The notes under the pieces are model-generated. The model was not told where the DNA came from and searched no databases. It saw only the letters and a program-made list of their open reading frames with translations. A stretch of DNA of 40,473 bases, from contig JAFUCQ010000110.1 of the NCBI GenBank assembly GCA_017459605.1, forward strand, positions 1-40,473, read 5' to 3'. How positions within the stretch are numbered: the stretch's first letter is position 1; every line of letters begins with the position of its first letter. Positions 1 through 7,299 of this stretch are shown in pieces. Source of the DNA: Atopobiaceae bacterium (GTDB taxonomy: Bacteria > Actinomycetota > Coriobacteriia > Coriobacteriales > Atopobiaceae). The translations under genes and the position numbers were made by a program.

Positions 1-150
1 CAAGACCTGCTTCATGGTGCTTTTTTGACCAAAAATCTTGGTGCGGTCGCGATAGCAGACGTTGAGATGGCGAGACACCAGTATAGACTCGCCGATGTCT
101 GCGCCGAGCGTGTATGTACCTGTTGCCGTGTTGTCTGCTTGTTCGCTCAC
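1..150 (-). CDS. oppF: Oligopeptide ABC transporter ATP-binding protein OppF, N-terminal fragment
   Basis: Only the first 50 codons lie in the window; the gene continues past the left edge. A GTG start at 150 overlaps the TGA stop of the upstream oppD (shared GTGA), typical of translational coupling. The visible protein includes ILVSRHLNVCYRDRTKIF, the usual opening strand of an ABC ATPase, where the family reads roughly LLEVKNLKKYF. The Walker A motif is outside the window. As the fifth gene after oppA, oppB, oppC and oppD, it is expected to be the second ATPase of the peptide importer, energising uptake at the inner face of the membrane. The call rests mainly on operon position, since the catalytic motifs cannot be seen. 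Confidence 0.75.
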   Translation of the reverse strand, partial: MSEQADNTATGTYTLGADIGESILVSRHLNVCYRDRTKIFGQKSTMKQVL

Positions 151-1043
151 AGCTCCACCTTAGGAATCGCATCAATCAGAGCCTTGGTATAGGCTTCTTG
201 GGGGTTGGTAAACACATCGTGCGTAATACCTGTCTCAATGATTTTTCCCTGCTGCATCACAATGACGCGATGGCAGAGCTGCTCCACCAAGCTCAGGTCA
301 TGACTGATAAAGAGAATGGCAGTACCTTGGCTCACGTTAATCTCTTTGAGCAGGTCGATGATTTGGGCTTGAATGGTTACGTCGAGTGCCGTTGTGGGCT
401 CGTCGGCAATGAGGATTTTTGGGTCACCTATCATGGCTGCTGCAATCATAGCGCGCTGACGCATACCACCCGAGAGCTCATGAGGATACATCCGATAAAC
501 CTTCTCGGGCTCGGGCAAACCAACAGCGCGCATGGTGTAGATGGCAAGCTCATAGCGGCGTGCTTTTGAGAGCCGGGGGTGGTGGATTCTGAGGGACTCT
601 TCAACTTGGCGTCCAATGCGGTGAAGCGGATTGAGTGAAGTCATGGGCTCTTGGAAGATGATTGAGATTTCGTCTCCCTGATACTTGCGCAAACACCTGC
701 GGTCACAGTTCAAAAAGTCCTTATCTTCAAAGAGGATTTGTCCACTTTTTGAGATGGTCTTCCTGTTGAGCAGCCCCGCGATAGCAAGAGCGCTCATGCT
801 CTTGCCTGAGCCAGATTCACCTACGATGCCCATGATTTCGCCCTTGTGCAACACAAGGTTAAAGTTTTCTACCACGCGCTCGGGGAGCTTGTGGTCGTGA
901 AACTCGATGCAGAGATCTTTGACCTCGAGAACTATCTCATTGGCAGCAACCTCTTCGGGGCTTGCAAGGATGTGTGGTGACGATGAGCTGCGCTCAGGTA
1001 GATTGGTGGGTGCTTGTGATGTGAGCTCGCGAACGTTTGTCAT
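147..1043 (-). CDS. oppD: Oligopeptide ABC transporter ATP-binding protein OppD
   Basis: A 298-residue ABC ATPase. Walker A is GESGSGKS at residues 75-82, followed by a Q-loop (IIFQEPMTSLNPLHRIG), the signature LSGGMRQR and Walker B ILIADEPTTALD. The phrase EPMTSLNPL and the spacing are characteristic of the peptide/nickel (Opp/Dpp) branch. About 35 residues of Ser/Pro-rich sequence precede the ATPase fold, so a later start is possible, but the ATG at 1043 lies just 2 bases after the oppC stop and is a natural operon start. The protein would hydrolyse ATP with OppF to drive import through OppB/OppC. It is the fourth gene of a tightly packed minus-strand operon. Confidence 0.92.
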   Translation of the reverse strand: MTNVRELTSQAPTNLPERSSSSPHILASPEEVAANEIVLEVKDLCIEFHDHKLPERVVENFNLVLHKGEIMGIVGESGSGKSMSALAIAGLLNRKTISKSGQILFEDKDFLNCDRRCLRKYQGDEISIIFQEPMTSLNPLHRIGRQVEESLRIHHPRLSKARRYELAIYTMRAVGLPEPEKVYRMYPHELSGGMRQRAMIAAAMIGDPKILIADEPTTALDVTIQAQIIDLLKEINVSQGTAILFISHDLSLVEQLCHRVIVMQQGKIIETGITHDVFTNPQEAYTKALIDAIPKVEL

Positions 1044-1045
1044 GA

Positions 1046-1885
1046 TTAGTCCAAACTCTGCGTTGCTGGGCGAATACCCTCGCCCATGAGGGAAAACCCA
1101 AGAACCATCAAGACAATGACGAGGCCCGGCCCCAACACCGAGCTGGGAACTTTGAAGAAAACCTCCTGCGCCTCAGAGATCATCTGCCCCAACGAGGCAA
1201 ACGGAGGTTGCGACCCGATTCCCAAAAAGCTCAAGCCTGCCTCTGCCAGCACGGCGTTATTAAAGCCAATGAGCAGGTTAGAAAGGAGCACGCCTCGGGT
1301 GTTGGGCAGTATGTGCACAAAGATGACGCGCAGGTCGGGTACACCCTGAAGGCGGGCATTCTTCACGTAATCGAGGTGCTTGCAGCGAATGAACTCACTT
1401 CTCACCACGCGGGTAAACGAGGGGATAAACGCAATGCCGAGCGCCCACATGACTTTAAAGGTGCCCGAACCAAAGAGCGATACAAAGATGAGAGCAAGCA
1501 GCACATTGGGAAAAGCAAAGAGGGCGTCCATGATACGCATGACTATCTCGTCGACAACGCCACCGTAGTAGCCGGTAATTGCCCCTATGAGAATGCCCAG
1601 ACCCGCTCCAATAATCATGGTTCCCAAGGCGACGAGTAGGGTAACGCGGCTTCCATACATGACGCGTGAGAAGATGTCTCGACCCATTTTGTCGGTGCCC
1701 ATGAGGTGGGTAAACGAGACGCCTTGGAGACGGTCGGTACTCATGGCGGTTGGCTCGTATGGCATGTAGAAGAAGCCTACTACCACGAGAGCTACGATGA
1801 TGAGCGTCATGATGGCACCAGCGCGGAAGAGCTCAGGGCGCGGCAGCGACTCGATGAAGCGATGTATGGCGTTTGGTTTCTTCAT
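1046..1885 (-). CDS. oppC: Oligopeptide ABC transporter permease OppC
   Basis: A 279-residue membrane permease of the binding-protein-dependent family (DppC/OppC branch). An N-terminal helix (MTLIIVALVVVGFFYM) is followed by the HLMGTDKMGRDIFSRVMYG block typical of OppC/DppC, more membrane segments, and the ATPase-contact EAA loop near ARLQGVPDLRVIFVHILPN. The open frame extends upstream to 2068, but that part overlaps oppB in another frame. The ATG at 1885, preceded by AGACAGGCG and 7 bases from the oppB stop, gives the expected family N-terminus (MKKPNAIHRF). It forms the translocation pore with OppB. Confidence 0.92.
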   Translation of the reverse strand: MKKPNAIHRFIESLPRPELFRAGAIMTLIIVALVVVGFFYMPYEPTAMSTDRLQGVSFTHLMGTDKMGRDIFSRVMYGSRVTLLVALGTMIIGAGLGILIGAITGYYGGVVDEIVMRIMDALFAFPNVLLALIFVSLFGSGTFKVMWALGIAFIPSFTRVVRSEFIRCKHLDYVKNARLQGVPDLRVIFVHILPNTRGVLLSNLLIGFNNAVLAEAGLSFLGIGSQPPFASLGQMISEAQEVFFKVPSSVLGPGLVIVLMVLGFSLMGEGIRPATQSLD

Positions 1886-1892
1886 CGCCTGT

Positions 1893-2834
1893 CTACTCCT
1901 CGGCGGTTCTTGGATCGATGACGCGGTAGAGTACGTCGACCAAAAAGTTAATGATAATGATGATGCTTGCAATCCACATGACGGCAGCAAGTACCACGGG
2001 GTAGTCTCGGTTGCCAATGGATGTGAGCAGGGTGTTTGAGATGCCGGGGATGTTAAAGACGCGCTCAACTACCAGTGAGCCTGCAAGCATATTGCCCAAG
2101 CTCATGCCCATGAAGGTAAGGACGGGCAAAAAGGCGTGTTTGAGCACGTGGTTGAACAAGACCCCGTTGGTTGAGTTGCCGCGACTATAGGCGGTTCTCG
2201 TGTAGTTTTTGCTCGCCTCTTCGAGAATGGAGCCGCGAATGAGACGTGCCGCCTGTGCTGCGCGTGGCAGCGCAATGGCAATGGCGGGAAAGACGAGATA
2301 TCCCACAAATTGCGGAATGCTCTTGGTGTAGGAGATATAACCTCCAGGTGCAAAGAGGTGCAAAATCATGCCAAAGACCCAGCTGATGATAATGCCTGAG
2401 AAAAAGGGTGGGATGGCCATGATGACTTGGTTGACTACCAAGACAATGCGGTCGAGAACAGAACCCGCATGCTTTGCCGTATAGATTCCAACAGGAAATG
2501 CAATGATGCACATAAACACAAACGACAGAAGCGCCAGCGACAAGGTCACGATGATCTTAGAAGACAGAAGCTCCGTGACGGGCTGGTGGTAGACGTATGA
2601 GGTTCCTAAGTCTCCGGTGACAAAGGCTCCGAGCCAGCGAACATACTGGAGCAACACGGGCTGGTCGAGTCCGAGTTCTTGTCTCAAGGCGGCTAGGCGC
2701 TCAGGTGTCGCGCTTGTGCCCAGCATGCGCGTTGCGGGGTCTCCCGAGATAAGTTGGAAGCTCAAATACAGGCACAAGCTCACCACCACGAGGGTGATGA
2801 GCATCGTGCCAAACTTCTTGAGTAAGTATCGCAT
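1893..2834 (-). CDS. oppB: Oligopeptide ABC transporter permease OppB
   Basis: A 313-residue permease with the standard DppB/OppB opening MRYLLKKFGTMLITLVVVSL, then the SGDPATRMLG segment and the LRQELGLDQPVLLQYVRWLG block that marks this subfamily. The C-terminal half has the expected helices, the EAA-type loop (RTAYSRGNSTNGVLFNHVLK) and the end FLVDVLYRVIDPR. Length is normal. It lies 34 bases downstream of oppA and 7 bases upstream of oppC. With OppC it forms the membrane channel of a peptide importer; the exact substrate cannot be told from the permease. Confidence 0.93.
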   Translation of the reverse strand: MRYLLKKFGTMLITLVVVSLCLYLSFQLISGDPATRMLGTSATPERLAALRQELGLDQPVLLQYVRWLGAFVTGDLGTSYVYHQPVTELLSSKIIVTLSLALLSFVFMCIIAFPVGIYTAKHAGSVLDRIVLVVNQVIMAIPPFFSGIIISWVFGMILHLFAPGGYISYTKSIPQFVGYLVFPAIAIALPRAAQAARLIRGSILEEASKNYTRTAYSRGNSTNGVLFNHVLKHAFLPVLTFMGMSLGNMLAGSLVVERVFNIPGISNTLLTSIGNRDYPVVLAAVMWIASIIIIINFLVDVLYRVIDPRTAEE

Positions 2835-2868
2835 GGTAGAGTCGCTGAGTTCTCAGGCAAAGGCTGGT

Positions 2869-4455
2869 TTATGCAGCGGGTTTGATGCTTGCGATGTTTT
2901 GTGCGTAGAGGGGATAGAACTCGTAACCATCAAAGCGATTGTTCAGAACTACAAAGCTGGGAAGGTCTTGGATGTAGACACTAGCTGCCTCATTGGCAAG
3001 GATTTTCTCGCAGTCTTTGTAGAGCGAGGTTTTCTCGGTCTCGTCAACCGATGCCACTGCCTTGGCGTATGTCTCGTCAAAGTTGGAGCTGTTGAAGTTC
3101 ACAAAGTTGTTGCCTGCATCAGAGACAAAGCGTGAAAGCATAGACGGAGCGTTGAGTGCAGAGGCATCAACGCCAACAACGGTGGCCTCGTAGTTTCTAT
3201 CTGAATAGACGTCACTCAGCCAGCTGTTCCACTCAATCTCTTGAATGTTGACGGTCACACCAATGGCGGCGAGCTGCTCTTTCAAAACCTCGGAGGTCTC
3301 AACGTGCTGGGGGTGTGCGCTCGATACCTGAATGGTAAAGCTAAAGCCGTCGGCATAGCCTGCCTCCGCGAGCAGCTCTTTGGCACGGTCGATGTCTTGG
3401 TTGTATACGTCGTTGAGCTCGGGCATAAAGTACTTGCTAAAGGCGGGATACATGCTGCTGCCAACCTCAGACCCCTTACCACCGCTCACAAAGTCCATGA
3501 TTTGCTGGGGGTCAATGGCGTAAGCGAGAGCCTGACGCACACGCACGTCGTCAAAGGGGGCGTGGGAGTTATTGAGGTAGAGCGCCTGAACAAGGTTCAT
3601 GCCGCCCTCAAGAATGTTGAACTGGTCTTCGGGAATCTGGCTGAGTTGGGCCTCTGGGGTGCGCCAATAGAGGTCAAGCGAGCCTCCCGCGAGCTCAAGG
3701 CCAATTGAGTCGGTGTTAGAGACAATCTTGAAGGTGACATTTGGAATGTGAGCTGCCTCGTCGGCATTCCAATAGTCGTCGAATTTCTCGAGCACAACGT
3801 TTTCAAGTGGGGAGCGTGAGACAAACTTGTAAGGGCCACTACCAACGGGGTTGGCATCAAGGTCACTCACAGATGCTGGAGTAATGCCAATGGTGAAGTA
3901 TGCCAAAAAGTCGGTGTCGGGCTCTTTGAGTACCACATCGACATGCGTGTCATCCACAATATCTACGCGGTCTACCTTGGCAAATGCCGAAACCAGCGAT
4001 CCTCCGGTGGTTGAGTCGCGATAACGCTCAATAGAATACTTGACGTCTTGGGCTGTGACGTTTGAGCCATCGTGGAACTTAACGCCATCGCGCAGCGTAA
4101 AGGAATAGACACTGCCGTCATCTGAGATGCCGTACTCAGAAGCAACCGTAGGATTGAGGTTACCTGCGGTATCAGGTTTGACCAAGCCCTCGTACACGTT
4201 GAAGAGAAGCTCGCGTGTAGCTGCTGACTCTGCCTTGGCAGGATCCATCGAGTCGATGTCTTGGGTAATGCCTATGGCAAGGTGGTCAGTGTCTCCTGAA
4301 GGGGTGCTCGTTTGAGAGGTTTCAGTGCTTGTGTTTGCGGTCGAAGTTGAACTCGAACTCTCGGTGTTTTGTTGGGCTCCTCCGCAAGCTGCTAAGAATA
4401 CTGCCAAGCTAAGTGCCAAAACGCTGAGAGACAGACGAACGAACTTTTTCCTCAT
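2869..4455 (-). CDS. oppA: Peptide-binding lipoprotein, SBP family 5 (OppA-like)
   Basis: A 528-residue solute-binding lipoprotein. The signal peptide ends in the lipobox LAAC (near residue 24), followed by a Ser/Thr-rich linker of about 30 residues and the family 5 fold: IGITQDIDSMDPAKAESAAT, ASEYGISDDGSVYSFTLRDG and KFHDGSNVTAQDVKYSIERY are classic segments. It is anchored outside the membrane and delivers peptides to OppBC. The start at 4455 has AAAGGAGG 8 bases upstream. It is the first gene of the opp operon, with the promoter expected in the 391-base gap to the right. Family 5 also includes nickel and heme binders, so substrate is an inference. Confidence 0.93.
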   Translation of the reverse strand: MRKKFVRLSLSVLALSLAVFLAACGGAQQNTESSSSTSTANTSTETSQTSTPSGDTDHLAIGITQDIDSMDPAKAESAATRELLFNVYEGLVKPDTAGNLNPTVASEYGISDDGSVYSFTLRDGVKFHDGSNVTAQDVKYSIERYRDSTTGGSLVSAFAKVDRVDIVDDTHVDVVLKEPDTDFLAYFTIGITPASVSDLDANPVGSGPYKFVSRSPLENVVLEKFDDYWNADEAAHIPNVTFKIVSNTDSIGLELAGGSLDLYWRTPEAQLSQIPEDQFNILEGGMNLVQALYLNNSHAPFDDVRVRQALAYAIDPQQIMDFVSGGKGSEVGSSMYPAFSKYFMPELNDVYNQDIDRAKELLAEAGYADGFSFTIQVSSAHPQHVETSEVLKEQLAAIGVTVNIQEIEWNSWLSDVYSDRNYEATVVGVDASALNAPSMLSRFVSDAGNNFVNFNSSNFDETYAKAVASVDETEKTSLYKDCEKILANEAASVYIQDLPSFVVLNNRFDGYEFYPLYAQNIASIKPAA

Positions 4456-4846
4456 GGTACTGGCCTCCTTTACATACGCACATGCGTAAGTTATGGCGGG
4501 CTTCTCGGTTAGCCCTTGACTATGATACCCACTTGTTAGATTTATGCATCATAGATAGGCTAACTGTTTTCAATAATATGCTACCTTGCTACTAGCAATT
4601 GAGAATATATCGCTCAGCGGTGCTGAATTGCTCGGAATGGTAAACTGATGCTCGTTTGAGCTGAGCAACGAGACCCTGTGCGCAACTCTCAATGTTTGGC
4701 AATGATAGCAAAGTGACTCATGTATCGGGAGATAACAGGGGTCTATTTTGTGCCGTTGTTTCTGGGATAGCTTGAGTAATATGGTTTTATTATGGTAGCA
4801 TTAAGGTTATAAATACGGGTTCTGAGACGTTCGAAAAGGAACAGGG
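4456..4846. other. Divergent intergenic region between oppA and a GGDEF gene
   Basis: This AT-rich spacer holds no convincing gene. It must contain the promoters for the leftward opp operon and the rightward diguanylate cyclase gene. Weak -10-like AT blocks occur near 4535-4550 (minus) and 4790-4815 (plus), but no pair of boxes with good spacing stands out. No clear hairpin with a T-run was found. Confidence 0.5.
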
Positions 4847-6001
4847 ATGGATTTTCGGTACGCCTTTGTATATGCAACAGTTACGGTTTTCTGCCTTCTT
4901 GCAGGGCTTATCGTGCTTTCAAAACTCGATTACAACATGGGTAGTGAGCGCGAAATTCATACTTTTCGCTATATGAACTCCACTTTCTTGGGCTTTTTGC
5001 TATGCGAATTGATTTGGGTGAGTTCGCAGGCACAATTTGTACCAATTCCATTCTATTGGGGAAGCGTATTTAAAATACTGAGTACCGTTCTGATTCCACT
5101 GATGGTCTATTTCTGGTTCATCTTTGCTGAGACACGCTTTGGCATGACGTGGCCGAGCAAACCGTTGTTTCTCATTCTTGCGTTTGTCCCTGTGGCGGTT
5201 TTGGTTGTGTTTTTCTGCGCCAACATAGGAACTAGAAATGCTTTTTCAATTGATGCTGAGGGACAGGTTGTAGCTGGTCCGGGTGCAGCCATGACAGGTT
5301 TGATCGATAACATATACGGACTTGCGATTATTTGCCACGGCTTGTTTCTTGCTGCTCGCGAAAAGACCAAGCACCGCCGACACGTGTACTTTACTCAGGT
5401 AGTGTTCATTGCAATCTGCACGGCTGGCGGTGTTGTTGACGCCGTAGTGAGTCAGACTCCTGTTATGCCACTGGCGATTACCTTGTCTTTTGTCTACCTG
5501 TTGGCAAACATTCAAGAAAACCAGATATATAACGATGCTTTGACGGGGCTCAATAATCGTCGTCGTGCGGAGCGCTATTTGCTCGAGTGCTTGGCAGATG
5601 CAAGCGACGAGAATCCAGTGCACCTGTTCATGCTCGACATCAATCGCTTCAAGAGCATCAATGACACGATGGGACATCTCGAAGGTGACCGTGCGCTGAA
5701 AGTTGCAGCACGCGCGATTGCTCGTAGTACAGGAGAGCTCCACGGCTTTGTTGCACGCTGGGGTGGCGATGAATTTGTTGCGGTTGTTCGTGGCAATGAC
5801 GGCGATGTATCTGAGCGCTTTAGCGAGGCGGTCGCACATAACCTTGCTGTAGCGACAGAAGATCAGGGCTTGAGCTACGCACTTGAGGCCAGCATTGGGC
5901 ATGCGCTTGCGAGCTCGCCCGCTACGAGTGTATCAGACCTGATTGACGAGGCAGACAAGCGCCTCTACGAGCAAAAGTCGCTGCTGGGTGTTGGCAGGTA
6001 G
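4847..6001 (+). CDS. Membrane-bound diguanylate cyclase (multi-TM sensor, GGDEF)
   Basis: A 384-residue protein. Residues 1 to about 220 form a series of hydrophobic helices (for example VTVFCLLAGLIVLSKL and PLFLILAFVPVAVLVVFFCA) that act as an integral membrane input region. The GGDEF domain starts at DALTGLNNRRRAERYL (about 228) and carries an intact active-site loop RWGGDEF near residue 304, with the metal-binding LDINRFKSINDTMGH segment. It should make c-di-GMP from two GTP. The inhibitory RxxD site usually found a few residues before GGDEF is absent, so product feedback may be lost. The start has AAAAGGAACAGGG just upstream. It stands alone and is divergent from opp. What the membrane part senses is unknown. 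Confidence 0.88.
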   Translation: MDFRYAFVYATVTVFCLLAGLIVLSKLDYNMGSEREIHTFRYMNSTFLGFLLCELIWVSSQAQFVPIPFYWGSVFKILSTVLIPLMVYFWFIFAETRFGMTWPSKPLFLILAFVPVAVLVVFFCANIGTRNAFSIDAEGQVVAGPGAAMTGLIDNIYGLAIICHGLFLAAREKTKHRRHVYFTQVVFIAICTAGGVVDAVVSQTPVMPLAITLSFVYLLANIQENQIYNDALTGLNNRRRAERYLLECLADASDENPVHLFMLDINRFKSINDTMGHLEGDRALKVAARAIARSTGELHGFVARWGGDEFVAVVRGNDGDVSERFSEAVAHNLAVATEDQGLSYALEASIGHALASSPATSVSDLIDEADKRLYEQKSLLGVGR

Positions 6002-6125
6002 GGCTGGCGGACGCGCCGGCGGGCGGTGCTGCGGGCGGTCGCGGCGGCGGGCTGGCGGTGGCGGCGGCGGGGGATGCTGCGACGCGGGCGGGCTGCGGGC
6101 GGTCGCGCGGCGGGTGCTGTGCCGG
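6002..6125. repeat. Very GC-rich, G-strand-biased simple repeat after the GGDEF gene
   Basis: Immediately after the stop codon, about 120 bases consist almost only of G and C with strong G bias on the plus strand, built from variants of GGCGGGCGGT and GGCGGCGGGC. This is unlike its AT-richer surroundings. Several GGG/GGCGG runs could form G-quadruplexes in DNA or RNA. Open frames over it encode only Gly/Ala/Arg-rich or Pro/Ala-rich low complexity, so it is treated as non-coding. Confidence 0.7.
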
Positions 6126-6247
6126 TGGGCTGGGTTTCTCGGCAGCCTCCCTTGCACGGCGGCACGACAATACTGCGCCTGTAGGTCGAGCGATATGCAG
6201 AACCATACACATTTTGCTCACTATTCGGGTTTACGAAATCGGTTTCT

Positions 6248-6356
6248 CGAATAACTGGCAAAGAGTGTATGAAAGTCTCAACAGCAAGTATGCACTTTAA
6301 CGCGATTATTCGGACTCCCAAAATAAAAGTCCGAATAATCAGGCAAGAGTGTATGA
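6248..6356. repeat. Imperfect 25-bp direct repeat around a hairpin
   Basis: Positions 6248-6272 and 6332-6356 match at about 20 of 25 bases and both end in GAGTGTATGA; the period is 84 bp. The second copy overlaps the right arm of the hairpin at 6304-6340. It may be a small duplicated element. Confidence 0.6.
6304..6340. terminator. Perfect 13-bp hairpin, possible shared terminator
   Basis: GATTATTCGGACT (6304-6316) and AGTCCGAATAATC (6328-6340) are exact complements with an 11-base A-rich loop. It lies between convergent genes, but no T-run follows on either strand. It could therefore be an RNA 3'-end structure, a protein site or part of a repeat element instead of a normal intrinsic terminator. 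Confidence 0.5.
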
Positions 6357-6387
6357 TTTAGAAATCGCACGACTTCTTGGTTCCATC

Positions 6388-6508
6388 AGACCGTGCGGGG
6401 TTACCGCCAAGGTGCGGGGTTCCCGTCATCGTGCGGGAATTACTGCGTGGTACTAACATCTGCAAAAAGCTCACGATGGGGCCATCGTCATCGTGCGGGG
6501 ATTACTGC
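6388..6508. repeat. GTGCGGGG-containing dispersed direct repeats
   Basis: The 22-bp segments 6425-6446 and 6487-6508 differ at one base (GTCATCGTGCGGG then A or G then ATTACTGC; 62-bp period). Two shorter relatives with GTGCGGGGTT occur at about 6393 and 6412. No coding function is apparent. Confidence 0.6.
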
Positions 6509-6669
6509 TGGAAACCCCATCATTGCTATCACCAACTACCCAGTGTCACCAAACCATGGACTTGCTCGATGTCACGAACGTGCACGCGCTTCTCGGTATC
6601 GAGAGAACCTATGGGTTGCTCGATATGGTGAAGCCAACCCGGTGATAGACGGAGCTGTGTTGCGTACGT

Positions 6670-6984
6670 TTAGAGCGAGCAGGACGGACCGGTTTTGCTC
6701 GCGGTGGTCTCGAGGTTGGGACGGTTTTTCTCGAGCCATTTTGCTGCATACGAACAGGTAGCATCGGGGGTGAGTCCTTTGGCCTCGATGTCTTCTACCG
6801 CCATGGTCACCAGCTTGCCTGCAATGCCCTGGCCGCCGAGGGATTTGTCCACGTAGGTGCGGTGGATGTTAACAACGCCGTTCTCAGTTTCGGTGAACTT
6901 AACCTCGCAGAGCAGAGAACCATCATCGCCGTTTGCGTAAATCCTGCCGTCTTCCTTTACGAACTCAAGTGTGCTGCCATCCAT
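6670..6984 (-). CDS. Small GNAT-like N-acetyltransferase (YjdJ/COG2388 type)
   Basis: A 104-residue protein of the short, single-domain acetyltransferase-like family (Acetyltransf_CG). The characteristic core is IHRTYVDKSLGGQGIAGKLV at about residues 39-58, where the GGQGIA loop binds the acetyl-CoA pyrophosphate, followed by the helix VTMAVEDIEAKGL and CSYAAKWLEKN. Length is typical for the family. The start at 6984 has a strong site (AAGGAGG, 7 bases away). The acceptor is unknown; members are small cytosolic proteins that rarely have an assigned substrate. The last 14 residues, after RPNLE, look unconserved. Confidence 0.85.
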   Translation of the reverse strand: MDGSTLEFVKEDGRIYANGDDGSLLCEVKFTETENGVVNIHRTYVDKSLGGQGIAGKLVTMAVEDIEAKGLTPDATCSYAAKWLEKNRPNLETTASKTGPSCSL

Positions 6985-7299
6985 GTCCGTGCCTCCTTAC
7001 GTGGGTTGTGCCAACTCGTGAGCCTCGCGCCGAGCTTTGCCAGAGAAAGAGCTGGCTGGGTGTTTAATTGGCTTCATTATAAAGAGGGGAGATGTCTGTG
7101 TACGTGACTTGGTTACCAATGGGAGCATCGCTATTGTGACGGACGAGAACTGCAAGAAGGACGAATACCGCAAGAAGGACGAGAACCGCAAGAAGGACGA
7201 GAACCGCAAGAAGGTCGAGAACCGCAAGAAGGACGAGAACTGCAAGAAGGACGAATACCGCAAGAAGGTCGAGAACTGCAGAGCCGAGCTTTGTCCCAA
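6985..7299. other. 315-bp gap holding the 18-bp array
   Basis: Between the start of the GNAT gene and the end of the AEC permease gene (both minus strand) there is only the 18-bp tandem array and about 150 bases of unremarkable sequence that should hold the GNAT promoter. No clear promoter boxes or terminator were recognised. Confidence 0.5.
7145..7280. repeat. 18-bp tandem repeat, seven units plus a partial
   Basis: Seven consecutive 18-bp units of consensus GAGAACCGCAAGAAGGAC run from 7145 to 7270, followed by a 10-base partial unit. Variants are AACTGC/TACCGC and GGTC for GGAC. The array ends 20 bases before the stop codon of the AEC permease (minus strand). On the plus strand the units would read (DENRKK)n, and on the minus strand Phe/Leu/Ser-rich. 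The plus frame runs on antisense through the permease, so the array is most likely non-coding, though a peptide cannot be excluded. Confidence 0.9.

Larger units (their letters stand above)
6002..6669. other. 668-bp non-coding region with several repeat types
   Basis: No credible gene was found: open frames here are short, lack ribosome sites and resemble no family. The stretch holds the GC-rich repeat at its left end, an imperfect 25-bp direct repeat (6248-6272 and 6332-6356), a perfect hairpin (6304-6340) and a cluster of GTGCGGGG-containing repeats (about 6388-6508). It lies between two genes pointing toward each other (GGDEF plus, GNAT minus), so it is a place where both transcripts end. 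Confidence 0.6.

Noticed and set aside
1886-2068. Upstream extension of oppC
   Set aside because: The extra 61 codons overlap the clear oppB gene in another frame, and the start at 1885 gives the family N-terminus.
6377-6761. Two overlapping plus-strand ORFs in the 6.4-kb spacer
   Set aside because: They have no ribosome sites or family resemblance and cover direct repeats and the end of the GNAT gene.
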